Shown here piece after piece: positions 1 through 8,961 of a DNA stretch of 32,502 nt. Under the pieces are notes generated by a model that saw only the letters and a program-made list of their open reading frames with translations, had not been told where the DNA came from and did not search any database. Source of the DNA: an uncultured Lachnospiraceae bacterium (GTDB taxonomy: Bacteria > Bacillota > Clostridia > Lachnospirales > Lachnospiraceae); contig CATOJY010000042.1 of assembly GCA_951800685.1 (NCBI GenBank), positions 1-32,502 of the forward strand. Reading direction: 5' to 3'. Numbering within the stretch: position 1 is the stretch's first letter; each line of letters opens with the position of its first letter. Both the position numbers and the translations under genes were made by a program.

Positions 1-1
1 G

Positions 2-202
2 GCCATCACGCAGCTGTATTTAAACGGCGTGCTGAGCGCCGGGGCGATGATCTCCGGGCTGCTGGCCGGTTCGGGCGTGGGCCTGCTGGTGCTGTTTCGG
101 GTGAACGACGACCAGAAGGAGAATATCAGGATTCTGGCACTGCTGTACGGTATTGGTGTGGCGGGCGGTATTGTGGTGAACTGGCTGGGGATTATGTTTT
201 AG
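2..202 (+). CDS. C-terminus of a putative manganese/arsenic efflux-type membrane transporter (partial)
   Basis: An open frame enters from the left edge and stops with TAG at 200-202, giving 66 residues. The visible part has two hydrophobic segments around a short charged loop (FRVNDDQKENIR), and begins ITQLYLNGVLSAG. From memory this resembles the C-terminal repeat of the putative 10-TM heavy-metal exporter family (arsenic efflux protein / putative manganese transporter, PF11449), which has an NCAxSVxITQLYL-type motif followed by SGLLxGxGxGLLVLFRxN. The role would be export of a metal ion across the membrane. The N-terminal part lies outside the window. The frame is distinctly richer in G+C than the next gene. 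The gene ends 57 bases before the MFS start with no clear terminator between. Family assignment rests on a short stretch, so it is moderate. Confidence 0.6.
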   Translation, partial: AITQLYLNGVLSAGAMISGLLAGSGVGLLVLFRVNDDQKENIRILALLYGIGVAGGIVVNWLGIMF

Positions 203-259
203 AAATTAATTTTTGTATTTGGAATGGTGCAGAATACTATTATGGAGACTAGGAGTATT

Positions 260-1456
260 ATGGAAAAGAATTATAACAAGACACTTTATGCCTGCTTTAC
301 GGGATATATTGTGCAGGCGATTGTAAATAATTTTGTACCGTTGCTGTTTTTAACCTTTCACAGTACTTACGGGATCCCGATGACGCAGATTACATTGTTG
401 ATTACCTTTAATTTTGGATTACAGTTATTGGTGGATCTTTTGTCGGTTACGTTTGTGGATAGAATTGGGTATCGGGTCTCCATGATTATTGCACATGTTT
501 GTGCATCGGCGGGATTCTTACTTTTGACAGTTTTACCAGATGTGTGTGGCAATTCCTTTATAGGACTTTTGATTGCAGTCACCATCTACGCGGTGGGCGG
601 TGGCTTGTTGGAGGTGCTGGTGAGTCCTGTAGTGGAAGCATGTCCAACGAAGAATAAGGAGAAAGCAATGAGCCTTTTGCATTCTTTCTATTGCTGGGGG
701 CATGTGGCGGTTGTGTTGGTGTCTACCTTATTTTTCAGATGGTTTGGGATTGAGAATTGGAAGATTATGGCATGTGTGTGGGCGATTGTGCCTTTTTTGA
801 ATATGATTGCATTTACCAGGGTGCCGATTGCCTCCTTGATCGAAGAGGGTGAGAAGGGCCTGACGATGAGAGAATTGTTCGGCAATAAGATATTTTGGGT
901 TTTGATGTTGATGATGGTTTGTGCCGGTGCAAGTGAGCAGGCAGTGAGCCAATGGGCGTCTACCTTTGCGGAGCTTGGGTTAGGTGTGAGTAAAACTGTC
1001 GGAGATCTGGCAGGTCCGATGCTGTTTGCAGTTTTGATGGGTAGTGCGAGAGCATTTTATGGAAAATATGGTGACCGTATCGATCTGGATCGATTTATGA
1101 TCGGCAGCAGTGTATTGTGCGTGATCGCCTATCTGTGCATCTCTATTATTCCGAACCCCATAATTGGCTTTGCGGGTTGCGCTTTGTGTGGGCTTTCAGT
1201 TGGCATTATGTGGCCGGGAACTTTCAGTAAGGCGACCGCATCTATCGCACGCGGTGGCACTGCGATGTTTGCGCTTCTGGCATTGGCAGGAGACGTGGGC
1301 TGTTCTGGCGGACCTACAGTGGTTGGTATGGTGTCAGGTGCGTTAAACGATAATCTGAAGATAGGAATTTTGGCGGGTGTTGTATTCCCTGTTATGCTGC
1401 TTGCGGGAATTTTTCTTTGTAAGACTTTTGCTGTGCAACAGACTGATTGTAAGTGA
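260..1456 (+). CDS. MFS transporter
   Basis: A 398-residue polytopic membrane protein with about 12 hydrophobic segments, the normal size for the major facilitator superfamily. The loop after the second segment carries DRIGYR (residues 67-72), matching the family motif D-R-x-G-R/Y-R. A charged cytoplasmic loop near residues 190-205 (EEGEKG) separates the two six-helix halves. A second motif-like loop, YGKYGDRIDLDR, lies in the second half. The ATG at 260 is chosen over an ATG-like upstream start at 224 because AGGAG lies five bases before it. The substrate cannot be told from sequence; sugar or drug/metabolite transport are both possible. No partner gene is adjacent. The downstream gap holds only a weak CGGGG/CCCCG pairing before the convergent tRNA gene. 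Confidence 0.85.
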   Translation: MEKNYNKTLYACFTGYIVQAIVNNFVPLLFLTFHSTYGIPMTQITLLITFNFGLQLLVDLLSVTFVDRIGYRVSMIIAHVCASAGFLLLTVLPDVCGNSFIGLLIAVTIYAVGGGLLEVLVSPVVEACPTKNKEKAMSLLHSFYCWGHVAVVLVSTLFFRWFGIENWKIMACVWAIVPFLNMIAFTRVPIASLIEEGEKGLTMRELFGNKIFWVLMLMMVCAGASEQAVSQWASTFAELGLGVSKTVGDLAGPMLFAVLMGSARAFYGKYGDRIDLDRFMIGSSVLCVIAYLCISIIPNPIIGFAGCALCGLSVGIMWPGTFSKATASIARGGTAMFALLALAGDVGCSGGPTVVGMVSGALNDNLKIGILAGVVFPVMLLAGIFLCKTFAVQQTDCK

Positions 1457-1536
1457 TGGAACGGGGGTTTTCCAGTCTTTAAGACAGAAAAAAAGCACCG
1501 TCCCCGAAGCCATAAACTTCAAAAACAGTACTTTAC

Positions 1537-1609
1537 TGCACCGCCAGGGGCTCGAACCCTGGACACCCTGATTAAGAGTCAGGTGCTCTACCAACTGAGC
1601 TAGCGGTGC
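1537..1609 (-). tRNA. tRNA-Lys (anticodon CTT)
   Basis: Read on the minus strand, a full 73-base cloverleaf is visible. Acceptor arm GCACCGC pairs perfectly with GCGGTGC. The D-stem is GCTC/GAGC, the anticodon stem CCTGA/TCAGG with loop CTCTTAA (anticodon CTT, reading AAG), and the T-arm CAGGG-TTCGAGC-CCCTG. The discriminator base is A, and the 3' CCA is not encoded. A near-ideal promoter lies upstream at 1651-1679. Downstream on the minus strand there is a T7 run near 1488-1494 preceded by only a weak stem, so the terminator is uncertain. The gene is convergent with the MFS gene. Confidence 0.97.
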
Positions 1610-1650
1610 ATGTCTTAAGTTTGGCGCTTTCTTTCCTACGCGCAAATGTT

Positions 1651-1679
1651 ATTATAGTATAATGTTTTAGGCATTGCAA
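1651..1679 (-). promoter_or_regulatory. sigma-A-type promoter of tRNA-Lys
   Basis: On the minus strand a -35 box TTGCAA (1679-1674) is followed after exactly 17 bases by a perfect -10 box TATAAT (1656-1651). Transcription would begin near 1644, about 35 bases before the tRNA 5' end at 1609, leaving a short 5' leader to be trimmed by RNase P. Promoter strength fits a tRNA gene. Confidence 0.8.
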
Positions 1680-1889
1680 GTCTTTTTTTAAAGAAATTTA
1701 AGAAAAAATTCAAAAAAAATAAATTTTAATAATCTGAGTCTTTGGAAAATCTGGAAAAATATTAGGAAACGTTAGGAAAGCAGCAAAAGATAGGTTACTA
1801 TGAAAAGTGCGGCGGCTTGAGATTACAGAGAGTAAAATCTTAGAGATTTATGTAACAGTTTATGTATATAGAAGGGAGTATAGGAATTG

Positions 1890-2660
1890 ATGATATTTGA
1901 GAGTCATGCGCATTATGATGATGAAGCGTTTTATGAGGACAGGGAGGAGCTGCTGGCTTCCTTTGCTGAAAAGGGAATTGGTACAGTAATCAATGTGGGT
2001 GCGAGCCTTGAAAGCTGCAGAAAGACATTGCAAATGATGGAGCAATATCCTTTTGTTTATGGGGCGATGGGCGTACATCCGAGTGAAACGGCAGAATTGA
2101 CGGAAGAGGGTCTGGGATGGCTGCGGACACAATGTGCCCTGGACAAGGTCATTGCGGTGGGTGAGATTGGATTAGATTATTACTGGAAGGAACCAGCAAT
2201 ACCAGTGCAGAAGAAATGGTTTGAGAGGCAATTGGAACTGGCACGGGAGGTTAAGCTGCCTGTGATTATTCATTCCAGAGATGCTGCGAAAGATACACTG
2301 GATCTGATGCAGGCACTTCATGCAGAAGAGATAGGTGGTGTAGTGCACTGTTATTCTTATACAAAGGAAATGGCAAAGGAATATGGGAAGATGGATTTCT
2401 ATTTTGGAATCGGCGGGGTCATAACTTTTAAGAATGCGAAGAAATTGAAAGAAGCAGTGGAATGGATTCCACTGGAAAGGATCTTGTTAGAGACAGACAG
2501 CCCTTATTTGGCGCCAGAGCCGAACCGTGGCAAGAGAAATTCATCTCTCAATCTCCCTTATATTGCGCAAGCAATTGCAGAGTTGAAGAAAGTTTCGTAT
2601 GAAGAGGTAGTGGAGATTACAAGACAGAATGCGCAGCGGTTATTTTTTTCGAAGCATTGA
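1890..2660 (+). CDS. tatD: TatD family metal-dependent DNase/hydrolase
   Basis: A 256-residue TIM-barrel amidohydrolase-type nuclease. The metal ligands typical of TatD are all visible: SHAH with His6 and His8, GEIGLDYYW with Glu92, VIIHSRD with His128, VVHCYS with His153, and ETDSPYLAP with Asp203. TatD enzymes cleave DNA 3'-5' and are linked to DNA repair and tRNA-decay quality control; the cytoplasmic location is assumed. The ATG at 1890 gives the usual MIF(D/E)xHxH beginning. An in-frame TTG at 1887 has slightly better spacing to GGGAG (1874-1878), so the true start may be one codon earlier. The gene precedes rsmA by 106 bases, a common Firmicutes pairing, but the usual intervening rnmV (RNase M5) gene is absent. 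Confidence 0.92.
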   Translation: MIFESHAHYDDEAFYEDREELLASFAEKGIGTVINVGASLESCRKTLQMMEQYPFVYGAMGVHPSETAELTEEGLGWLRTQCALDKVIAVGEIGLDYYWKEPAIPVQKKWFERQLELAREVKLPVIIHSRDAAKDTLDLMQALHAEEIGGVVHCYSYTKEMAKEYGKMDFYFGIGGVITFKNAKKLKEAVEWIPLERILLETDSPYLAPEPNRGKRNSSLNLPYIAQAIAELKKVSYEEVVEITRQNAQRLFFSKH

Positions 2661-2766
2661 GATTGCAGAACAGTTGGGAGATTTTGCTTATGCGGCTGTT
2701 GTATGGTCTGGAACGTCTGATCTAGGTGATTAACCACAGGGAGAAAGGAAGAGACAGGAGAACAAT

Positions 2767-3642
2767 ATGGCGACACTTGGGAATAGAAGAAATACAGCGG
2801 AGATTATTGACAAATATCATTTCAGTTTCCAGAAAAAGTTTGGACAGAATTTTTTGGTGGATAGTAGTATACTTGACAAGATTATAGAATCAGCGCAGGT
2901 CACAAAGAAAGACTGCGTGCTGGAGATTGGACCCGGCATTGGCACGATGACCCAGAGGCTGGCAGAAGAGGCAGGAGAAGTGATTGCTGTGGAGATTGAT
3001 AAGAATCTGATTCCAGTACTGCAGGAGACATTGTCGGCGTATGATAATGTAACGGTTATCAATGCGGACATTTTAAAACTGGATCTGAATCAGATTGTTG
3101 AAGAACGGGCTGGAAAGCCTGTTAAGGTAGTGGCGAATCTTCCCTATTATATTACGACACCGATTATTATGGCGCTTTTTGAGCGGAAAGTGCCGTTACA
3201 GAGTGTGACGATTATGGTACAGAAGGAAGTGGCGGACCGTATGCGGGTTGGACCTGGTACGAAAGAGTACGGGGCATTGTCACTGGCAGTACAGTATTAT
3301 GCGAAACCAGAGATAATTACTAGGGTTCCTGCATCCTGTTTTATGCCGAAGCCGAATGTGGATAGCACCGTCATCAAGTTAACCCGTTATGAGAATGCGC
3401 CTGTGAAAGCAGAGGATGAGGCATGGCTTTTTGCAGTGATACGGGCATCCTTTAATCAGAGAAGAAAGACGTTGGTCAATGGGCTTGCCAATGCCGGTAG
3501 TTTGGGCGTTGACAGGAAGCAGGTGGAAGATGCACTGGCAGAAATGGGACTTGTGGCGACGGTGCGCGGGGAAACATTGACATTGGAACAGTTTGCCGAA
3601 CTGAGTAATCGACTTCTACAGGAACACCGTAATACAATATAA
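2767..3642 (+). CDS. rsmA: 16S rRNA (adenine(1518)-N(6)/adenine(1519)-N(6))-dimethyltransferase RsmA (KsgA)
   Basis: A 291-residue SAM-dependent methyltransferase of normal length. It dimethylates the two adjacent adenines in helix 45 of 16S rRNA during late 30S assembly. The N-terminal FGQNFLVD signature is at residues 25-32, the SAM-binding loop LEIGPGIGT at 52-60, VEIDKN follows near 75-80, and the catalytic NLPYY motif is at 124-128. The C-terminal helical domain with SFNQRRKTL is intact. AGGAG seven bases before ATG supports the start. The gene follows tatD and is probably co-transcribed with it. A bulged hairpin with a short T run at 3708-3740 probably ends the unit. Confidence 0.96.
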   Translation: MATLGNRRNTAEIIDKYHFSFQKKFGQNFLVDSSILDKIIESAQVTKKDCVLEIGPGIGTMTQRLAEEAGEVIAVEIDKNLIPVLQETLSAYDNVTVINADILKLDLNQIVEERAGKPVKVVANLPYYITTPIIMALFERKVPLQSVTIMVQKEVADRMRVGPGTKEYGALSLAVQYYAKPEIITRVPASCFMPKPNVDSTVIKLTRYENAPVKAEDEAWLFAVIRASFNQRRKTLVNGLANAGSLGVDRKQVEDALAEMGLVATVRGETLTLEQFAELSNRLLQEHRNTI

Positions 3643-3679
3643 AGTGATTGTATATTGAAGGACTTCCATATATTGGTAT

Positions 3680-3700
3680 ATGATGATAAAGAATCATCAT
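3680..3700. repeat. perfect 8-bp inverted repeat downstream of rsmA
   Basis: ATGATGAT (3680-3687) and ATCATCAT (3693-3700) form a perfect 8-bp stem with a 5-base loop, 38 bases after the rsmA stop. No T run follows on the plus strand, so it is either an mRNA 3'-end stabiliser or part of a compound terminator with the hairpin at 3708-3740. Confidence 0.5.
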
Positions 3701-3707
3701 TGTAAAG

Positions 3708-3740
3708 ACAGCGGCGGCTTTTGGTTTAAGCGGCTGTTTT
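3708..3740 (+). terminator. probable Rho-independent terminator of tatD-rsmA
   Basis: ACAGC (3708-3712) pairs with GCTGT (3733-3737), and GCTT (3717-3720) pairs with AAGC (3728-3731) around a 7-base loop. An asymmetric internal bulge separates the two stems. TTTT spans 3737-3740. The bulge weakens it, so it is probable rather than certain. Confidence 0.45.
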
Positions 3741-3777
3741 GGATCGTGTCACAGGCGCTATTTTTTCTACATCTTTA

Positions 3778-3806
3778 TTTACATTGATTAGAGGCTATGG
3801 TAAACT
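3778..3806 (+). promoter_or_regulatory. probable sigma-A promoter for the acidic TPR/AAA-like gene
   Basis: A -35 box TTTACA (3778-3783) and a -10 box TAAACT (3801-3806) are separated by 17 bases. This would start transcription near 3813 and give a leader of about 110 bases. The leader contains a 12-bp palindrome, ATATGGCCATAT, at 3828-3839, which could be an operator; that last point is inference. Confidence 0.5.
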
Positions 3807-3924
3807 AAGACAGTGAAAATAGGGTTTATATGGCCATATGTCTGATAATGGGCAGGCCGCATAAGATGAAATTGACTGGATAGAGAATTGATAGCAGTGA
3901 GAACACAATGATGAGGTGAGTACC

Positions 3925-6741
3925 TTGGATAAATATGAATATAAAATACGTGCCGAAGAGATCAATGCCTTGATCACTGAGGGGAAGTACACGGAGGCCG
4001 TTCAGATCGCTGATACGATCGATTGGCGTAGAGTCAAGAGCGTCATGATGTTATGTAAGATCAGTGATTTGTATAAGATCAACAGACGATATCAGGAGAG
4101 CAGAGACATTTTGCAGCTGGCATATGAGAAACATCCGTCGGGAAGACTGATCCTCTATTCTCTTTGCGAACTCTCTATCAAACTTTCTGACAATATGGGT
4201 GATGAGTATGTGCAGGCACTCAAATATTACAGAGAATTTGTGGAGATTGCGCCTAATGACACGAGCAGATATATTCTGCAGTATCGTCTTTACGAGGCAC
4301 AGGATGTCAGTCTGGAAGAAAGAATTGCGGTTTTGGAAGAATTCAAGAAGCGCGATTACAGAGAGAAATGGGCATATGAGCTGGCTTATTTGTATCATAG
4401 GATTGGCCTGACTACTAAATGTGTGGAAGAGTGCGATGAGATGTTCCTCTGGTTTGGGGAAGGTAAGTATGTTATCAAGGCATTGGAGCTAAAGCGGCTG
4501 CATGAGCCTTTGAATGAAGACCAGCAGGAGAAATATGCTCTGTGGATGCAGGCGAGGGAGACAAAGGAAGAGCCTTATGAAACGGAAGTACCTGAGGATG
4601 ACCGCTATCAGGAGGATGATTCTGAAGAGTCTGACCCGTATAATGACAGCAGGTACTCTGTGGAAGAAGAAACTGGCAGCGCTGGAGGAGTAGCGGATGC
4701 ACCGACAACGGAACTTCCAGAGGTTAAGACTGTAGATGTGGGCCAGTATAATACGATTAACTTACAGATGGCTTTGGCTGAGAGTATGAGGGAGATTCTG
4801 GATGAGGAAGAGCCGCCTCAGGAGATATCAGAGGAGGAAGAGCCAGAAGAATTCTACGAGCAGGAAATGCCGATGGAAGACGATGATGCAGATGTTCTTT
4901 CGGCAGTACAGGCAGAAGGGGGAAGTACTTTTCAGAAGGTACAGCTAGAAGAGGAATCAAAAGCCGGGGAAGAAGTCTACCAGGAGGTAGGAAACTTTAT
5001 AGAGCCTGCAGAGGAGTTGGAGAAGACAGGTGCGGGTTCTGGAGAAACAGCAGCGGTAGAGGATTTTACTGTACGAAAAGAAACGAAGAATAAGGAGAAA
5101 CCTGCGGCAAGTGAAGAGATAGCAGAAGTCAGAGAAGATAGAAAGAATCCGGCAGACAGTGCAGAGGCTGAACAAGAACCAGAAAGCCTGGATGCGGAAG
5201 TTATGCAAGACGGGGAGCCAGATGATGATGCTATCACCAAGTCGTTGATTGCACCGTTACTGGAAGAGACGATCCGCCTGCCAGACCCTAAAGAGGTAGA
5301 GCGGAAGCTCCATCAGAAAGATACGGCGGTTTTTGATGCCCAGCAGATCCTGGAACAAATGAAGTTGGAAGCGCAGAGGAAAGCAGAAGAAGCGGAGAGA
5401 AGACGGGCAGCAGAGGCGGCAGGTGTTCTTACACCGTCAAATACCAAACCATCGAAATATGACAGCCTTCTTTCCCAGGAGTATGATGGTCAGATCAGTC
5501 TTGTGATGCCAGAAGCAGAGAGAATCGAGAAGCAGATTACTGGTCAGCTTAGCATAGAAGATATTATGGCTGAGTGGGAAGAGATGAAGAAGACCAATGA
5601 GCAGAAGCGCATGGAAGATGTTAGGCAGCGTATTCTGGAGCATACGGGAGATCTTTTTGCAAACTTTGATGAGGCGACGAAGAATGGCCTTTTGGAAGAG
5701 CTGGAGAGAGCATTTGTTGCGGCGATTATGAAGGAATCCGGCAGGAAGCCGCCAATTAAGAAGGTGATTCTGCCAGAGGACGCAGATAAGAAAGTTTCTT
5801 CATCGAGAAGGATTCAACATGAGCCGGAACAAGAAGAGATAGAGATTACCCTTCCAGAGGAAGAAGAGATTGATGAAAGGGAAGAGCTGGAAGAAGTTGA
5901 GGAGCTTGTTCCAGAGGAAGAGATTTCTGCAGAACTGGAAGAAGAGCCTGCGACGGAAGAAGAGCTTGTGGAGAGCGATACAGCAAGGAGCCGTGAGCTG
6001 ACGGAGGAGGAACGCGAACTTTTCGGAGAATTTATTCATCACCGGAAGACGGAGAGACAGCTTGTGCATACGCTTGATAATATGAGTCTTGCCCCTTATA
6101 CAGGTAATGTGCTGGTCACAGGGGAGGAAGAAGAGACAGCGCTGACGCTGGCGAAATCGTTGGTCCGGGAAATGCAGCTTAATGATAATAATTTTTCAGG
6201 CAAAGTAGCTAAAATCTCTGCCGTTGTCCTCAATAAGAAAGACATAGAGGAGACTTTCGGTAAGCTGGATAATGGCGCATTGATTATAGAGAAGGCGTCC
6301 CGCTTAAGACCACAGACGGCAGCGAAGATGATAAAGTCGCTTGATCGGGAGAACAGAGGGCTGTTGGTTCTAATGATCGATCAAAAGGCTAAGATCAATG
6401 AACTTCTGGAGAAAAATCCGACGTTAAAGGATCGTTTTAACCTTCGTATGGATATTGAAGCGTTGGATGATGAGGCGCTGGTGGCCTATGCGAAGCAATA
6501 TGCTGAGGAGATGGAATACTCTATTGATGAGTTTGGCATTTTGGCACTGCATACAAGAATAGCGGATATGCAGACGAGTGACCACGAAGTGAACATGGCT
6601 GAAGTCAGGGATTTGGTCGATGAGGCAATTTATTATGCGAATAAAAAGACGCCGGGACATTTTATGGATATTTTATTGGCGAAGAGATATAATGAAGAGG
6701 ATATGATTGTCTTACGGGAGAAGGATTTCATGCATTACTAA
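3925..6741 (+). CDS. large acidic protein with TPR-like N-terminus and degenerate AAA+-like C-terminus
   Basis: A 938-residue cytoplasmic protein without signal peptide or membrane segment. Residues 1-200 are TPR-like helical hairpins (for example [18 protein letters not shown]). About 210-430 is a Glu/Asp-rich low-complexity linker. Around 475-500 is a charged coiled coil ([17 protein letters not shown]). A second Glu-rich stretch lies near 640-695. From about 720 to the end the fold order resembles an AAA+ ATPase: [20 protein letters not shown] at the P-loop position, [12 protein letters not shown] at the Walker B position, then [19 protein letters not shown]. The P-loop Lys and Walker B acidic pair are not conserved, so ATP hydrolysis is unlikely. 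TTG at 3925 is preferred because AGGTGAG precedes it and the protein then starts MDKYEYK; GTG at 3916 would add three residues. Similar proteins are widespread in Lachnospiraceae. Function is unknown; a scaffold role is a guess. Confidence 0.85.
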   Translation: MDKYEYKIRAEEINALITEGKYTEAVQIADTIDWRRVKSVMMLCKISDLYKINRRYQESRDILQLAYEKHPSGRLILYSLCELSIKLSDNMGDEYVQALKYYREFVEIAPNDTSRYILQYRLYEAQDVSLEERIAVLEEFKKRDYREKWAYELAYLYHRIGLTTKCVEECDEMFLWFGEGKYVIKALELKRLHEPLNEDQQEKYALWMQARETKEEPYETEVPEDDRYQEDDSEESDPYNDSRYSVEEETGSAGGVADAPTTELPEVKTVDVGQYNTINLQMALAESMREILDEEEPPQEISEEEEPEEFYEQEMPMEDDDADVLSAVQAEGGSTFQKVQLEEESKAGEEVYQEVGNFIEPAEELEKTGAGSGETAAVEDFTVRKETKNKEKPAASEEIAEVREDRKNPADSAEAEQEPESLDAEVMQDGEPDDDAITKSLIAPLLEETIRLPDPKEVERKLHQKDTAVFDAQQILEQMKLEAQRKAEEAERRRAAEAAGVLTPSNTKPSKYDSLLSQEYDGQISLVMPEAERIEKQITGQLSIEDIMAEWEEMKKTNEQKRMEDVRQRILEHTGDLFANFDEATKNGLLEELERAFVAAIMKESGRKPPIKKVILPEDADKKVSSSRRIQHEPEQEEIEITLPEEEEIDEREELEEVEELVPEEEISAELEEEPATEEELVESDTARSRELTEEERELFGEFIHHRKTERQLVHTLDNMSLAPYTGNVLVTGEEEETALTLAKSLVREMQLNDNNFSGKVAKISAVVLNKKDIEETFGKLDNGALIIEKASRLRPQTAAKMIKSLDRENRGLLVLMIDQKAKINELLEKNPTLKDRFNLRMDIEALDDEALVAYAKQYAEEMEYSIDEFGILALHTRIADMQTSDHEVNMAEVRDLVDEAIYYANKKTPGHFMDILLAKRYNEEDMIVLREKDFMHY

Positions 6742-6808
6742 GAAAAGAACTGCAGGTGCCATTCTGTAGTTGTGGACGTCAAGAAGAAAAGTAACGGGGG
6801 AGATGCTT

Positions 6809-8782
6809 ATGGCAAAGAAAGAAACCAACAAAACAGTAAAAAAAGAGAGCGGGAAAGTGGTCAAGAAGGAGACGCAGAAACCGGAAGAGAACAAGGTCTT
6901 TATTTCGGAAGCTGATCAGTATGTATTTGGACAGGGGACGCATTATGATATCTATAAGAAATTAGGTGCTCATCCGTCTGTAGAAAATGGCGAGAAGGGT
7001 ATGTTTTTTGCTGTATGGGCGCCTCATGCAGCGAGTGTTAATGTGATTGGTACATTCAACAATTGGGATGAAGACCTGCACGTGATGGAGAAGATTGGAC
7101 CTATCGGTATCTATGCATTGTTCTTGCCAGGGGTAGGTGAGAATGAGATGTACAAATACCTGATCCGTACGCCGGAAGGTGAGAAACTGTATAAAGCAGA
7201 TCCTTTTGCAAATTATGCAGAGATGCGGCCAGGCAACGCGTCTAAAACCTATGATATTACGAAGTTTAAATGGACAGATGGTACATGGATGGCAGGCAGG
7301 AACGGCAAGGACTATAACAAAGAGCCGGTGGCAATCTATGAGTGTCATATTGGATCCTGGATGAAACATCCAGACGGTACAAAAGAAGGGTTCTACAATT
7401 ACCGTGAGTTTGCAGATAGGATTGTAGAATATTTAAAGGAGATGAAATATACCCATATTGAGTTGATGGGGATTGCGGAATATCCTTATGACGGTTCTTG
7501 GGGATATCAAGTGACTGGTTATTATGCGCCTACATCGAGATATGGAACGCCAGATGATTTCATGTATCTGATTAATACACTGCATCGCAATAAGATCGGT
7601 GTAATTCTTGACTGGGTTCCAGCACATTTTGCGACGGATGCCCATGGGCTTGGTAGATTCGATGGACAGTGTCTGTTTGAGCATCCGGATCCGAGGATTG
7701 GAGAACACCCAGATTGGGGCACGAAGATTTTTAATTATGGAAAGAATGAAGTCAGGAATTTTTTGATTGCTAATGCACTTTTCTGGATTAAAGAATATCA
7801 TATCGATGGGATCCGGGTAGATGCTGTGGCATCCATGCTATATTTGGATTATGGTAAGAGAGATGGCCAATGGGTGCCCAATAAATACGGCGGCAATGAG
7901 AATCTGGAGGCGATCGAGTTCTTCAAGCATCTGAATTCCGTGGTATGCGGTACATATCCAGGCTTTTTGACGATTGCGGAGGAGTCAACTGCATGGCCGA
8001 AAGTGACTGGCAAGGTAGAGGACGATGGTCTGGGATTCTGTTTTAAGTGGAATATGGGATGGATGCACGACTTCTGCGAATATATGAAACTGGATCCTTA
8101 TTTCCGGAAGAATAACCATTATGCGATGACGTTTGCCATGACTTATAACCACAGTGAGAATTATATCCTGCCGTTGTCTCATGATGAAGTGGTGCATCTG
8201 AAGTGTTCCATGGTCAACAAGATGCCAGGTTATCCGGTGGATAAATATGCGAACCTGCGTGTAGGATATACCTATATGTTTGGTCATTCCGGAAAGAAAC
8301 TCCTCTTCATGGGACAGGATTTCGGACAGGAAAGAGAGTGGAGTGAGGAGAGAGAGCTTGACTGGTTCCTGTTGGCTGAAGAACAGAATAAGGGAATGCA
8401 CGAGTATGTGAAAGAACTTCTGAAAATGTACCGCAAATACCCGGCGCTGTATTCGATTGACAATGACTGGAACGGTTTTGAATGGCTCAATGCAGATGAT
8501 GCTGACCGTAGTGTCTACAGTTTCTTCAGGAAAGATGAGACAGGCAAGAACAATATCATGTTTGTGATCAATATGACTCCTATGATGTGGGAAAATTATA
8601 TGGTTGGTGTGCCGAAGAAAAAGAAATACAAATTGCTGCTGAACAGCGATGAGAAACGTTTTGGCGGTAATGGACATGAGATTCCGGCTGAGATCAATGC
8701 GGTTAAAGGAGAATGCAATTTTAAGAAGTATAATATTTCTTTTGATCTGCCGCCGTATACGGCAGCGGTATTTGTGTTCTGA
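6809..8782 (+). CDS. glgB: 1,4-alpha-glucan branching enzyme (GH13)
   Basis: A 657-residue glycogen branching enzyme, which cuts alpha-1,4 glucan and reattaches the piece through an alpha-1,6 bond. An N-terminal carbohydrate-binding (CBM48/early-set) region lies near residues 55-150 (AVWAPHAASVNVIGTFNNW). The GH13 barrel follows. The catalytic triad is visible: nucleophile Asp338 in GIRVDAV, acid Glu391 in TIAEEST, and Asp459 in LSHDEVVH. The first 30 residues are a Lys/Glu-rich tail not needed for catalysis. ATG at 6809 has GGGGGAG six bases upstream; a longer open frame from 6770 has no such signal. No other glycogen gene is adjacent, so the enzyme is encoded apart from glgCDA here. It follows the acidic protein by 67 bases and may share its transcript. 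A hairpin terminator follows at 8817. Confidence 0.95.
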   Translation: MAKKETNKTVKKESGKVVKKETQKPEENKVFISEADQYVFGQGTHYDIYKKLGAHPSVENGEKGMFFAVWAPHAASVNVIGTFNNWDEDLHVMEKIGPIGIYALFLPGVGENEMYKYLIRTPEGEKLYKADPFANYAEMRPGNASKTYDITKFKWTDGTWMAGRNGKDYNKEPVAIYECHIGSWMKHPDGTKEGFYNYREFADRIVEYLKEMKYTHIELMGIAEYPYDGSWGYQVTGYYAPTSRYGTPDDFMYLINTLHRNKIGVILDWVPAHFATDAHGLGRFDGQCLFEHPDPRIGEHPDWGTKIFNYGKNEVRNFLIANALFWIKEYHIDGIRVDAVASMLYLDYGKRDGQWVPNKYGGNENLEAIEFFKHLNSVVCGTYPGFLTIAEESTAWPKVTGKVEDDGLGFCFKWNMGWMHDFCEYMKLDPYFRKNNHYAMTFAMTYNHSENYILPLSHDEVVHLKCSMVNKMPGYPVDKYANLRVGYTYMFGHSGKKLLFMGQDFGQEREWSEERELDWFLLAEEQNKGMHEYVKELLKMYRKYPALYSIDNDWNGFEWLNADDADRSVYSFFRKDETGKNNIMFVINMTPMMWENYMVGVPKKKKYKLLLNSDEKRFGGNGHEIPAEINAVKGECNFKKYNISFDLPPYTAAVFVF

Positions 8783-8816
8783 TAATGGGAATTCATGTAG
8801 TATATAGAAAAGGGAT

Positions 8817-8840
8817 AAGAGAAATCTTGTCTCTTTTTTT
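8817..8840 (+). terminator. Rho-independent terminator after glgB
   Basis: AAGAGA (8817-8822) pairs with TCTCTT (8830-8835) across a 7-base loop, followed by a continuing T run to 8840. It separates glgB from the flagellin module. Confidence 0.75.
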
Positions 8841-8961
8841 GCTTTGAATCTGATTTTTCCTGTCATTTTGCAGGAGTATCATGTATAATATACAGCAAGT
8901 GAGAGCGGCAGCGAGCCAGATATTTCATAATAGACGATGAGATTTGACAAGGAGTCTAAAT

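Noticed and set aside
1343..1645. Minus-strand ORF with PLAQLVEHLTLNQGVQGSSPW
   Set aside because: This phrase is the tRNA-Lys gene translated; it is a well-known false protein. The plus-strand frame at 1377-1571 is the same artefact.
7985..8866. 293-codon minus-strand ORF inside glgB
   Set aside because: It is fully antisense to conserved GH13 coding sequence, including the catalytic motifs, and has no recognisable domain.
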